DNA of 17,933 nucleotides from JAOABC01 sp041287495 (GCA_041287495.1 JBEULE010000037.1:1-17933), one strand, 5' to 3'. Positions 7,361 through 15,242 are shown, counted from the first letter of the stretch. Numbers and translations are program-made. Notes: a model not told the origin generated them from the letters alone.

Positions 7361-7366
7361 ATTTCT

Positions 7367-7804
7367 ATGGAGAAATTGATAAAAAGATTAAATATTTTAG
7401 GAAAAGTAAATATTTTGGATAATGTTGTAAACATTATACTTTTTGTTTTAGAGATAATAATATCTTTTGGATTAATTTTGGGGATATATAACTTAGTTTT
7501 TAGTATGTACATTAGCTTTCCTGATACTAAGGAGATGTTTAAACATTTTATACACCATACTTTATCTCTTTTTGTAGCGATAGAGATAATAAAAAGTATA
7601 AATGAGTATTTTAAATATAAAAGGATAAGAGTTTATCTGATGATAGATGTATCGATAATAATTCTTCTCAGAGAGTTGATTTTGGGGATTTATCAACATA
7701 ATATCTCTGAGATGTTTGCTTTGACATTAACTTTTATAGTATTTTTACTTATATTAACAAGAGTAATAGCCTTAAAATTCTCACCAAATAAATATCAGGA
7801 GTAA
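7367..7804 (+). CDS. psiE: PsiE-family inner membrane protein
   Basis: 145 aa with four hydrophobic segments at about 20-47, 62-77, 91-107 and 113-135. The short helix between the first two carries the family-like FKHFIHHTL with two adjacent histidines (63-64). This matches the PsiE family, known from E. coli as phosphate-starvation inducible; its biochemical function is unknown. The family is usually 130-160 aa, so this is full length. It precedes a PhoB-like regulator by 5 bases, and four Pho-box-like repeats stand upstream, so the context supports a phosphate link. No Shine-Dalgarno sequence precedes the ATG, while the next gene has a good one. The call rests on topology, the HH segment and context. 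Confidence 0.75.
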   Translation: MEKLIKRLNILGKVNILDNVVNIILFVLEIIISFGLILGIYNLVFSMYISFPDTKEMFKHFIHHTLSLFVAIEIIKSINEYFKYKRIRVYLMIDVSIIILLRELILGIYQHNISEMFALTLTFIVFLLILTRVIALKFSPNKYQE

Positions 7805-7809
7805 GAGGG

Positions 7810-8499
7810 ATGAGTACTAAAATCTATGTAATTGAAGATGATGAAGATATAAATGAGTTGCTAAGTTATAATTTTAAAAAAGAAGGTTTTGATGTAAAAT
7901 CTTTTCCAAATGGTAAAGTAGCTTTTGAAAATATAAAAAAAGATATGCCAGATGTAGTAGTTTTAGATCTTATGATGCCAGAGATGGATGGTCTTGAGTT
8001 TTGCAAATTGGTAAAATCTGATGATGAGATAAAACATATACCATTAATAATGCTTACAGCAAAGAGCACCGAGATAGACAAAATTGTAGGCCTTGAACTT
8101 GGAGCAGATGACTATGTTACTAAGCCATTCTCTTTTAGAGAACTACTTGCAAGAGTTAAAGCTATTTTAAGAAGGACAAAGAATCTTTATTTTGTATCTT
8201 CTAAAAATGAGTATAAATTTGGAGATTTAAGGATAATTCCGGATAAGTTTGAGGTGATACTGGAAGGTAAACTGGTAAACATAACTACTACCCAGTTTAA
8301 ACTTCTTATGGCTCTTGTAAATGCAGAAGGAAAAGTTTTATCAAGAGAGTATATACTCGACAATATCTGGAAGTGGGAGAAGGATATATACGACAGGACC
8401 ATAGATGTTCATATAAAGAAGTTAAGAGATGCTCTCGGAAAATATGGAAAATGTATAAAAACAGTTAGAGGTGTAGGATACAAGTGGGAGTGTGATTAA
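7810..8499 (+). CDS. phoB: OmpR/PhoB-family response regulator
   Basis: 229 aa, the standard length for this family. Receiver domain 1-120 with D10/D11, phosphoacceptor D53 in VLDLMMPEMDG, T83 and K105 in TKPF. The C-terminal winged helix (about 135-228) ends with the recognition segment DRTIDVHIKKLRDALG (195-210) and the wing TVRGVGYKW. It activates or represses promoters by binding tandem 11-bp repeats. AGGAG at 7797-7801 overlaps the end of psiE and stands 8 bases before the ATG. No PhoR-type kinase follows: the next gene is on the other strand 13 bases away, so its sensor is encoded elsewhere. The PhoB assignment rather than another OmpR-type regulator comes from the psiE neighbour and the repeats upstream; the family call is secure. 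Confidence 0.9.
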   Translation: MSTKIYVIEDDEDINELLSYNFKKEGFDVKSFPNGKVAFENIKKDMPDVVVLDLMMPEMDGLEFCKLVKSDDEIKHIPLIMLTAKSTEIDKIVGLELGADDYVTKPFSFRELLARVKAILRRTKNLYFVSSKNEYKFGDLRIIPDKFEVILEGKLVNITTTQFKLLMALVNAEGKVLSREYILDNIWKWEKDIYDRTIDVHIKKLRDALGKYGKCIKTVRGVGYKWECD

Positions 8500-8512
8500 A
8501 CATGTTTTATCT

Positions 8513-9091
8513 TTACTGACGAGAATTTTTGTATACATGGAAAATTCTCTGAATAACTGTTATATTAGAAGTTAATGCAATTATGATTACCGATATATAA
8601 GGTAATGTAAATAGTAGTCCGAGGATTAAAACTATTGACCTTTCCGGTCTTTCAAAAAATCCAACATTACACTCAATACCAATACCTTCTGCCCTTGCTT
8701 TTACATAACTTGTCATAAATGAACCTATAATAGCCATAATGGTTGCAAAAAAGTATATATCTTTATTTTCAAATGTAATTATCAGAGAGAAAAGGGGAAT
8801 TACATCTGAATATCTATCTATAACCGAATCAAGAAAAGCTCCAAACTTTGAAGTGAGGTTGTATTTTCTTGCTAACACTCCATCAAGGGCGTCAAACAGA
8901 TTTCCTATAAGTATAAAAATCCCAGCTATTGTAAAATCTTTTGTTAGAATAAAGTAAGAACCAATACAGATAAATACTAAACCTGTTATAGTTAAAATGT
9001 TAGGTGTTATATTGATTTTGTAAAAAGTATCTATGATAGGTGAGACTCTCTCTTCCCATATAGGTTTTAAATTCTTTATAAATTGGCTCAT
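8513..9091 (-). CDS. CDP-alcohol phosphatidyltransferase, possibly phosphatidylinositol-phosphate synthase
   Basis: 192 aa integral membrane enzyme with five to six hydrophobic segments. The full family motif D-x2-DG-x2-AR-x8-G-x3-D-x3-D is present at D67, D70-G71, A74-R75, G84, D88 and D92; the aspartates bind the metal and CDP-diacylglycerol. After it comes SYVKARAEGIGI and FFERPER (128-151), which in my memory resembles mycobacterial phosphatidylinositol-phosphate synthases and archaeal archaetidylinositol-phosphate synthases more than PgsA or PssA. Inositol phospholipids are reported from Aquificales, which fits. PgsA (phosphatidylglycerophosphate synthase) is the main alternative. The ATG overlaps the trpF stop as ATGA, so it is the last gene of the long minus-strand operon. 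It ends 13 bases from the phoB stop, tail to tail, with no clear terminator hairpin between. Confidence 0.85.
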   Translation of the reverse strand: MSQFIKNLKPIWEERVSPIIDTFYKINITPNILTITGLVFICIGSYFILTKDFTIAGIFILIGNLFDALDGVLARKYNLTSKFGAFLDSVIDRYSDVIPLFSLIITFENKDIYFFATIMAIIGSFMTSYVKARAEGIGIECNVGFFERPERSIVLILGLLFTLPYISVIIIALTSNITVIQRIFHVYKNSRQ

Positions 9092-9702
9092 CTCTTCACT
9101 AATTTTATAAATCTTTTTACTTTTTCTATATCCTTTATACCAGGGGCTGTTTCAAGTTTTGAGGATGCATCTACTCCGAACGGTTTTACTTCTTTTAAAA
9201 CACTATCTATATTTTCGTCAGATAATCCTCCGGCTATGATAACCTTGTCTGATATACTGCATACTTTCTTTAGAAGTTTTAAATCTATCTGAGTTCCAGT
9301 TCCTCCATACTCTCCTTCCCTGTATCCATCAACCAAAACTGTAAAACCTTCCTCTAAGAAAGGTTTTATTTTTTCTATATCTTTCTCATCTTTTAATCTA
9401 AAGGCTTTTATAACTTTATCTTTTGGAAACTGTTTTATAAACTCTATATCTTCATCTCCATGAAACTGTATTATATCAACAATCTCTAACAGATTTTTAC
9501 CCATATCTATGTCAGGATTCACAACCACAGCAACTAACTTTGTTTTATCAGAAAGCCTTTTTTTTATCTCTTTAACCTTCTCTAAATCAACGAATCTTGG
9601 ACTTTTTGGGTATAAGATTACTCCTATATAGTCTACCCCGGCAAGAGATATTTCTCTTGCCTGCTCAGGTTGAGTTATACCGCATATCTTTACTTTTGGC
9701 AT
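9088..9702 (-). CDS. trpF: Phosphoribosylanthranilate isomerase
   Basis: 204 aa, full length for this TIM-barrel enzyme, which converts N-(5-phosphoribosyl)anthranilate to CdRP in tryptophan synthesis. The N-terminal KICGIT carries the catalytic base C7. D125 in LVDGYREG, just before the Gly-rich YGGTGTQID, is the catalytic acid. The phosphate-binding loops IAGGLSDENI (156-165) and GVDASSKLE (176-184) are intact. The start ATG lies inside the end of the transketolase C-subunit gene (13-base overlap), with TAGGAAAG before it. The stop overlaps the next start as ATGA, so translational coupling is likely on both sides. No other trp gene is adjacent; tryptophan genes appear to be scattered, as in other Aquificota. 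Confidence 0.96.
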   Translation of the reverse strand: MPKVKICGITQPEQAREISLAGVDYIGVILYPKSPRFVDLEKVKEIKKRLSDKTKLVAVVVNPDIDMGKNLLEIVDIIQFHGDEDIEFIKQFPKDKVIKAFRLKDEKDIEKIKPFLEEGFTVLVDGYREGEYGGTGTQIDLKLLKKVCSISDKVIIAGGLSDENIDSVLKEVKPFGVDASSKLETAPGIKDIEKVKRFIKLVKR

Positions 9703-10661
9703 TTCTTTCCTAAGGCTTGTTTTATCTTTGATTTTAGCCCTTCCACAGATAATCCTAACTGTTCCATAACTTCCAAAGCTGGTCCGGAAAGTGCAAACCT
9801 ATCCTCTACTCCGTGTCTTACCAAAATCGCATTACATCCTTCCTCTGAGAGAACTTCGGCTACTGCACTTGATAAACCTCCTATTATAGAGTGTTCTTCA
9901 GAGGTTACAACCGCTCCTGTTTTGTTTGCCGTCTGTATTATAAGTTCTCTATCTATAGGTTTTATTGAAGCCATATTTATAACTTCTACAGATATACCTT
10001 CCTCTTCAAGTTCGTAAGCAGTTTGTAAAGCTATAGAAACCATAACACCACAAGCTATAACAGATACATCACTACCTTCTTTTAAAATGAAACCTTTACC
10101 AACCTCAAACTCATAATCAGAAGGCATTATTACTGGAAATTTTTCCCTACTCATTCTGATATAAAAAGGCTCTTTTATAGAGTGAACCTTTTTCATAACT
10201 TTTTCCATTTCTATACTATCAGCTGGTACTATAACATTCATATTAGGTAGAGATCTCATAAGAGATATATCTTCATTCATCTGATGGGATGCTCCATCTT
10301 GTCCTACCGAAACACCCCCGTGAGATGCAACTAATTTTACATTTAGTTTGTTGTAAGCTATCTGTTGACGGATGATTTCCCAAGCTCTTCCTGATAAGAA
10401 TATTGCAAAAGATGAAACATAAACAGTTCTTCCTGTATAGGCAAAACCTGCTGCTATACCTATCATGTTTTGTTCTGCTATTCCAGCGTTAAAAAATCTT
10501 TCTGGATATGCAAGGTGAAATTTATGTGTCCTTGTAGATTCAGAAAGGTCTGCATCTAAGACAACCATGTCTGGATCAATCTTTCCAAGTTCTACTAACA
10601 CCTCTCCATAAGTATCCCTTATGGCTTTTTTTGGTGCATTTTTAACATCTATAACTGTCAT
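9690..10661 (-). CDS. tktB: Transketolase, C-terminal subunit
   Basis: 323 aa, covering the pyrimidine-binding and C-terminal domains of transketolase as a separate protein. It is paired with the N-terminal subunit gene just upstream, 39 bases away. E63 in NAGIAEQNMIG is the glutamate that activates the thiamine aminopyrimidine. SHGGVSVGQDGASHQMNEDI (113-132) is the usual substrate and cofactor loop. The C-terminal domain begins near 185 (SDVSVIACGVM). Together the two subunits move two-carbon ketol units between sugar phosphates in the non-oxidative pentose phosphate pathway. The start ATG has AAAGGAGG with 9-base spacing. Split transketolases are common in archaea and several deep-branching bacteria. 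A DXS-like or pyruvate dehydrogenase E1-beta role is less likely, given the partner. Confidence 0.93.
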   Translation of the reverse strand: MTVIDVKNAPKKAIRDTYGEVLVELGKIDPDMVVLDADLSESTRTHKFHLAYPERFFNAGIAEQNMIGIAAGFAYTGRTVYVSSFAIFLSGRAWEIIRQQIAYNKLNVKLVASHGGVSVGQDGASHQMNEDISLMRSLPNMNVIVPADSIEMEKVMKKVHSIKEPFYIRMSREKFPVIMPSDYEFEVGKGFILKEGSDVSVIACGVMVSIALQTAYELEEEGISVEVINMASIKPIDRELIIQTANKTGAVVTSEEHSIIGGLSSAVAEVLSEEGCNAILVRHGVEDRFALSGPALEVMEQLGLSVEGLKSKIKQALGKKCQK

Positions 10662-10700
10662 TACTTTTAAAACCTCCTTTAAAATCCTATTTTTTTGGTA

Positions 10701-11549
10701 TTAACTTAACTCTATCAGTGCTTTTTCATACTCTTCTTTACTTGGAGCTACTCCATGCCATTTGAAGTTGTTTTCCATGAAGGATACACCTTTTCCTTTG
10801 ATGGTATGGGCTACTATGATAGTAGGTTTTCCTTTTGTTTCTTTTGCCTGAATAAAGGCGTCATATATCTGTTTGTAGTTATGTCCGTCTATTTCAATTA
10901 CATTCCAACCAAACGCTTCAAATTTCTTTTTTATAGGGTGGATATTAACAATATCTCTAACATCTCCATCTATCTGGAGATTGTTGTTATCAAGGATTGC
11001 ACACAGATTATCTATTTTATGATGTCCGGCAAACATTGCAGCTTCCCATACCATACCTTCTTGAACTTCTCCATCTCCAAGCATAACATAGACTCTACTA
11101 TCTTTTCCCCAGAGCTTTAAAGACAGAGCTTGTCCTATGGCTATAGATAATCCTTGTCCAAGTGAGCCTGTAGAAGCTTCTACTCCAGGAGCTCCGTGTT
11201 TGTTATGTTGCCAAGCTGGATGTCCTTGAAGTCTACTGTATCCATCAGGAGCAAAACCTTTTGTTTTTCTATATGTTAAAAGCTCATCCTTAGGGAAGTA
11301 TCCGGCATGAGCTAAAACTGAATAAAGGGCTGGTGAAGCATGTCCCTTTGATAGTATAAATCTATCTCTATCTTCCCAATCTGGATTTTTAGGGTCGTAT
11401 CTTAATATTCCTCCAAAGTATAAAACGGTAAGTATATCTATTGCCGATAGGGAACCACCCGGATGTCCGGATTGAGCGTTATATACCATTGTAATAATCT
11501 CTTTTCTTAATTCTTTTGCTATCTGTTGTAATTTTTCAAAATCTGTCAA
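10701..11549 (-). CDS. tktA: Transketolase, N-terminal (ThDP-binding) subunit
   Basis: 282 aa, the diphosphate-binding domain of transketolase. The ThDP/metal motif starts at GDG (158-160, MLGDGEVQEG) and ends at DNNNLQ (187-192). SGHPGGSLS (27-35) and LSKGHASPALY (66-76) carry the substrate and cofactor histidines H29 and H70. GSLGQGLS (128-135) is also canonical. It needs the downstream subunit for the second half of the active site. The start is TTG at 11549, chosen because GGAGGTG stands before it at good spacing; no better ATG exists near. The gene before it, a lipoprotein, ends 17 bases upstream, so it is inside the long operon and not a separate unit. Confidence 0.94.
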   Translation of the reverse strand: MTDFEKLQQIAKELRKEIITMVYNAQSGHPGGSLSAIDILTVLYFGGILRYDPKNPDWEDRDRFILSKGHASPALYSVLAHAGYFPKDELLTYRKTKGFAPDGYSRLQGHPAWQHNKHGAPGVEASTGSLGQGLSIAIGQALSLKLWGKDSRVYVMLGDGEVQEGMVWEAAMFAGHHKIDNLCAILDNNNLQIDGDVRDIVNIHPIKKKFEAFGWNVIEIDGHNYKQIYDAFIQAKETKGKPTIIVAHTIKGKGVSFMENNFKWHGVAPSKEEYEKALIELS

Positions 11550-11566
11550 ATTTTACACCTCCGCTT

Positions 11567-12190
11567 TTAATTTCTTTCAAAATTTACTGCTGACAAGTTT
11601 ATTTTAACAAGAACTTGTCCACCATTTTTTACCTCTATCTGATTGTTAAGTCCATATTCAACTGTGTAATCTTTGTAGATTATCTTGCTTAAATTTTTAT
11701 CTTCATAAATTAGAGTGTAATCTTTTCTTATAACTTTAAGCTGTTTAGAATCACATTCATATTTATCACTGTCATTTAGATAAAACTTTTTAGATATAAG
11801 GCTTTTCAAAAGATTGATATCTATCAAGGGCTGAGCCTGTGGCATATATAAAGATACCAAGGACAGTATCTGGTCTGCATCACAGGATTTTATACCGTAA
11901 CCATCTACACACAGATTACCATCTTTTCTCTCGAGAGTTAATACAGTTTTACCGAAAGGATTTGATAGATGGATAATCTCTGTATCTTTGTTAAATTTAC
12001 CTTTTAGAAGAACAGGAAGTCCTGATACGAGAGCAGAACCTGAAAAGGAGAATGTTTCCGATATTGAGTTGTCAATACTTTTCTGTTCTTTAAATCTGTT
12101 TTCACAGTATCCAGGTTGGAATACAGTTGGAGCACAGGAGGATATTATTAAAGATGAAAAGATAAACATCAGAATAAAAATCCTTTTCAA
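11567..12190 (-). CDS. Lipoprotein, probable LolB-like outer-membrane lipoprotein receptor
   Basis: 207 aa with a lipoprotein signal peptide: MKR, a hydrophobic stretch, then the lipobox ISSC with C19 as lipidation site. The mature part is mostly beta strands. FSFSGSALVSG, then a GKF strand, then LSNPFGKTVLTLE (about 75-87), followed by a helical DADQILSLVSLYMP stretch, resembles the LolB fold plan (a glycine strand, then P-x-G in a strand pair). LolB receives lipoproteins from LolA and inserts them into the outer membrane. It follows a TPR protein gene by 14 bases; in pseudomonads a TPR gene also precedes lolB, which supports the call. The start is TTG at 12190, with GAGGTG eight bases upstream. 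Identity is too low for me to be sure; another assembly lipoprotein is possible. Confidence 0.6.
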   Translation of the reverse strand: MKRIFILMFIFSSLIISSCAPTVFQPGYCENRFKEQKSIDNSISETFSFSGSALVSGLPVLLKGKFNKDTEIIHLSNPFGKTVLTLERKDGNLCVDGYGIKSCDADQILSLVSLYMPQAQPLIDINLLKSLISKKFYLNDSDKYECDSKQLKVIRKDYTLIYEDKNLSKIIYKDYTVEYGLNNQIEVKNGGQVLVKINLSAVNFERN

Positions 12191-12204
12191 GGAAAATCAC
12201 CTCA

Positions 12205-13866
12205 CTACTTAACTTTTTTTAAAACTCTATCTTTTTGTCCCGGCTCTCCTTCCCCCTTCTCTTCTATTAATTTTAAAGATTTTCTGTAATACTCTAAAGC
12301 TTCTTCTTTTTTACCAAGTTTAATAAGTATATCTCCATAATGTTCATTTAAAACTGGGTCATCCGGCATTTTTTCAAGGGCTTTTTTGATATATTCAAGG
12401 GCTTTTTGGTAATCTCCTTTTTTATAGTATCCCCAACCTAAACTATCTAAGTAAGCAGGGTTATCTGGAACAAGTTCTAATGCTTTTTTAACAAGTTCAA
12501 TACCTTTATCTATGTTTATATCTCTGTCTATGTATGTGTATCCAAGGTAGTTAAGGGCATCAGGAAAATCTTTTCTTAACTCTAATGCTTTTAGTAGGGA
12601 TTTTTCAGCTTCTTTCCAATTTCCAAGCTTATCAAGGTATATAGCTTTTAAGAAGTAAATCGTAGGGTCATCTTCCTTTATCTTTTGAGCTTCTTCAACT
12701 AACTTTAAAGCTTCTTTAGTATTTCCTCTCTTATCTTCTATATCTGCCATAGCAAGAAGTATTCTGTAATCCTGAGGATTTGAAAGATAAAGTTTGTTGT
12801 ATATATCAAGAGCTTTATCATACTCTTTCAAGTTTACATAAACCTGTGCCAACCTATCTACAACTTCTTGGTCTGGATTTGTTTTATAAACATCTTCGTA
12901 AATCTCTTTTGCTTTTTGGAAATTACCTTCAGACTCATAAGCCATACCGAGTATAAATTTTAGGTAGTAGTTATCTGGATTTTCCTTTACTGATTGTTCT
13001 ACTTGAGATATTATCTCATTAATTTTTCCAGCTTTTAAGTAAAGTAAAAATTTCTTTAAAAGGGCATCTTTGTCTTGCGGATTTAAAAGTATTATTTTAT
13101 CAATAACTTTTGAAGCATTTTCAAAATCATCTTTATCTACATAAACTTGAAACAGTCTATTGAGAGCTTCAAGGTTATTTGGGTTTTCTTTTAAAACCGT
13201 TTGGTAGAGCCTTATAGCTTCATCATAACTTCTGTTTTGTCTATAAATCTCACCAAGTAAAGACCAACTTTGTCTGTAAGATTGTGATATCTCAAGTGAT
13301 TTTTTCAGATTTTCAATAGCTTTATCTATCTGTTTTTTAAATAGGTATATTCTGGCTATACGGTAGTAGATAGATGGATCATCTTTCTTCATCTTTGCAA
13401 GTCTATCAAGTATATCTATGGCTTTATCCAGTTCTCTGTTTTCTATGTATGTGTCAGAAAGGGCTGTTAAAACTTTTTCGTTGTTTGGGAATTTAGCTAA
13501 AGCTTTGTTTAAAACATTTAAGGCTTTTTGGTTTTCTTTTGTTATGGAGTAGTAAACAGAGGCAAAAAGATAGCTATCTGGACTTTCTTTGAATTTTTCA
13601 ACATACTCTCTTACCAAAATGTCAGCTTCCTCTTTTTTACCTAAGGATAGAGCTATCATCACATTTTCTCTATAAAGAGATGCTGTGTTTGGAGCCATTG
13701 CTAAGGCTTTTTTACAGTATTCGTAGGCTGTTTTCATATCATTGTTATCTCTGGCTACTTTACAAACTCCATAGTAAAAGAGAGGATTGTTTGAGTTTTT
13801 GGTAAATCCATATGATGATGTTGCTACTGATACTACTGTTAGAAGGGATAGTATTTTATTCTTCAT
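12205..13866 (-). CDS. Exported TPR-repeat protein
   Basis: 553 aa. Residues 1-20 are a signal peptide (MKNK, hydrophobic core, then SSYGF), so the protein is probably periplasmic or envelope-bound. The rest is almost all tetratricopeptide repeats, about 15 units of 34 residues, with A/G-x-x-Y and PxD/N-type turns repeated throughout. The C-terminal part (NYLGYTYIDRDINIDKGIEL, then YLDSLGWGYYKKGDYQKAL) is the variant typical of the long TPR proteins found next to lolB in proteobacteria. TPR arrays bind partner proteins, so a scaffold in envelope assembly is likely, but no enzyme motif is present. The start ATG overlaps the universal stress gene by 11 bases and has AGAGGAG before it. The last 20 residues are a charged tail rich in Glu and Lys. 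Confidence 0.85.
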   Translation of the reverse strand: MKNKILSLLTVVSVATSSYGFTKNSNNPLFYYGVCKVARDNNDMKTAYEYCKKALAMAPNTASLYRENVMIALSLGKKEEADILVREYVEKFKESPDSYLFASVYYSITKENQKALNVLNKALAKFPNNEKVLTALSDTYIENRELDKAIDILDRLAKMKKDDPSIYYRIARIYLFKKQIDKAIENLKKSLEISQSYRQSWSLLGEIYRQNRSYDEAIRLYQTVLKENPNNLEALNRLFQVYVDKDDFENASKVIDKIILLNPQDKDALLKKFLLYLKAGKINEIISQVEQSVKENPDNYYLKFILGMAYESEGNFQKAKEIYEDVYKTNPDQEVVDRLAQVYVNLKEYDKALDIYNKLYLSNPQDYRILLAMADIEDKRGNTKEALKLVEEAQKIKEDDPTIYFLKAIYLDKLGNWKEAEKSLLKALELRKDFPDALNYLGYTYIDRDINIDKGIELVKKALELVPDNPAYLDSLGWGYYKKGDYQKALEYIKKALEKMPDDPVLNEHYGDILIKLGKKEEALEYYRKSLKLIEEKGEGEPGQKDRVLKKVK

Positions 13867-14722
13867 AATCTCCTCTTGATATAAGAACTGAAATTGGAGA
13901 TTCTCTTAAAATCTCCAAAGCTAAACTTCCTATAAATATACGTGATTTATTAACTGGGTTTCTTTTGCCCATCACAACAAGGTCATATCCGTTTGAATTT
14001 ATATGCTTGAGTATTTCTTCTTTTGGGTTACCTTTAATCAAAGTAGTTGATATCTCTATATCTTTGTATCTCTCTTTTATCTCTTCAAGTAAATTTAATT
14101 TCTTTTCAAGGACTTTTTGATATACAGATTTAAGATGGGTGTAATGTTCATCGTTGTCAACATGTAGAACTTCGACAGAACTTGAGAAGATTTTAGCTAA
14201 ATATACAGCTTTTTCCAAAGCTTTTATAGATGAAGGTAAAAAGTCATAATTCACAAGAATATTTTTTATCTCTGAAAGTGGCTTTTGTTTAACAACTAAA
14301 ACCGACGATGGAGATTTTGAAGCAACTCTTAGAGATACACTTCCCAATGCTTTATACTCTACTTTTGTTTTCTTATGGGCAGGCATAACTATAAAATCTA
14401 TCCTATTTTTTTGAGCAAAATCTAATATAGACTCTACCTCATCTCCTTCTAATATAATGTAAGAGGCTCTTATACCATCTGATTTTAACTTCTCTGTATA
14501 TTCTTCTAAAGTTTGAGTTGCCTGTTTTTTTAATTTATCTTTTAGTTGAAATAGATGTTCTCTCTCTTCTTCAAATATCTCAAAGGGAATATCTTTTATA
14601 GGTTCTAAAACATAGAGAAAAGTTATATCAGAGTTTAATTTTTTAGCAAGATTCTTTGCAGTTTCAAAACCTATCTCTGAAGTTTCTGTTAAATCTATTG
14701 GAAGTAGTATTTTATCAAGCAT
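13856..14722 (-). CDS. Tandem universal stress protein (two UspA domains)
   Basis: 288 aa from the chosen start. Two UspA-type domains follow each other: about 1-145 (KILLPIDLTETSE at the start, SSVLVVKQ at the end) and about 150-288 (KNILVNYDFLPSS, then ISVLISRG). UspE of E. coli has the same two-domain plan. The ATP motif GxxG-x9-G(S/T) is not intact in either half. Domain 1 has PAHK in place of GxxG but keeps GS. Domain 2 has GKRN and then IGS. So nucleotide binding is doubtful. I chose ATG 14722 over the in-frame ATG at 14758: it gives the family N-terminus (MLDKILLP) and overlaps the leuD stop by 8 bases, and the 12 extra residues match nothing. Function is stress-related by family only. 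Confidence 0.87.
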   Translation of the reverse strand: MLDKILLPIDLTETSEIGFETAKNLAKKLNSDITFLYVLEPIKDIPFEIFEEEREHLFQLKDKLKKQATQTLEEYTEKLKSDGIRASYIILEGDEVESILDFAQKNRIDFIVMPAHKKTKVEYKALGSVSLRVASKSPSSVLVVKQKPLSEIKNILVNYDFLPSSIKALEKAVYLAKIFSSSVEVLHVDNDEHYTHLKSVYQKVLEKKLNLLEEIKERYKDIEISTTLIKGNPKEEILKHINSNGYDLVVMGKRNPVNKSRIFIGSLALEILRESPISVLISRGDYEE

Positions 14723-15212
14723 TTTTAAGCTTTTCCTTTGCATATTCCATAAGTCCACCGGCTTTCATTATGTTTTGAAGGTTTTCTGGAAGTGGTCTGA
14801 ATGTGTATTCTTTACCTGTTGTGATATTCCTTATTATACCTTTATCAACATCTATCTCTACTTCATCTCCTTCGTTTATCTCTTTTGCAGCTTGGGGAGA
14901 TTCTATTATTAAAAGTCCAAGGTTTATTGCATTTCTGAAAAATATCCTTGCAAAAGATTCTGCTATAACTGCTGATATTCCAGCTCCCTTAATTGCAAGA
15001 GGTGCATGTTCCCTTGAAGAACCACAACCGAAGTTTTTCCCTGCAACGATAATATCTCCTTCTTTTACTTTTGAAGGAAAAGTAGGGTCTGCATCTTCCA
15101 TAACATGTTTTGCAAGTTCTTTTGGGTCTGTTGTAACTAAATATCTTGCTGGAATTATAGCATCTGTATCTACATCATCCTTAAACTTCCAAACTCTTCC
15201 TCTTATAGCCAA
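14715..15212 (-). CDS. leuD: 3-isopropylmalate dehydratase small subunit
   Basis: 165 aa, the short archaeal/thermophile type, the swivelling domain of the aconitase-like enzyme of leucine synthesis (2- to 3-isopropylmalate). Visible are VDTDAIIPARYL near the N-terminus, GKNFGCGSSREHAP, and ARIFFRNAINLG; the last two are substrate-binding. After ARYL comes VT. From memory, YLV marks isopropylmalate isomerases and YLR marks homoaconitases in this family, so leucine synthesis is favoured. The start is TTG 15212 and not the in-frame TTG 15227: GGAGG lies inside the longer reading, 8 bases before 15212, and the short form begins MAIRGRVWKF like its relatives. The LeuC partner is not in the window. 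It is the first gene of the long minus-strand operon and is preceded by a divergent promoter region. Confidence 0.94.
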   Translation of the reverse strand: MAIRGRVWKFKDDVDTDAIIPARYLVTTDPKELAKHVMEDADPTFPSKVKEGDIIVAGKNFGCGSSREHAPLAIKGAGISAVIAESFARIFFRNAINLGLLIIESPQAAKEINEGDEVEIDVDKGIIRNITTGKEYTFRPLPENLQNIMKAGGLMEYAKEKLKNA

Positions 15213-15220
15213 CTTTCTGT

Positions 15221-15225
15221 CCTCC
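15221..15225 (-). promoter_or_regulatory. Shine-Dalgarno site that sets the leuD start
   Basis: GGAGG on the minus strand stands 8 bases before TTG at 15212. It would be inside the coding sequence if the earlier TTG at 15227 were used, so the shorter product is the right one. Confidence 0.75.
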
Positions 15226-15242
15226 AAGTTGATGGTAAAAAT

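Noticed and set aside
8495..8515. AAACATGTTT palindrome as a bidirectional terminator between phoB and the phosphatidyltransferase
   Set aside because: A perfect palindrome without a loop does not make a stable hairpin and the stem is AT-only outside two pairs.
9670..10017. Plus-strand open frame of about 115 codons opposite the transketolase C subunit
   Set aside because: It is antisense to a clear gene with strong family motifs and has no matching ribosome binding site.
14723..14758. Twelve extra N-terminal residues on the universal stress protein
   Set aside because: They are leuD codons read in another frame; the ATG at 14722 gives the family N-terminus.
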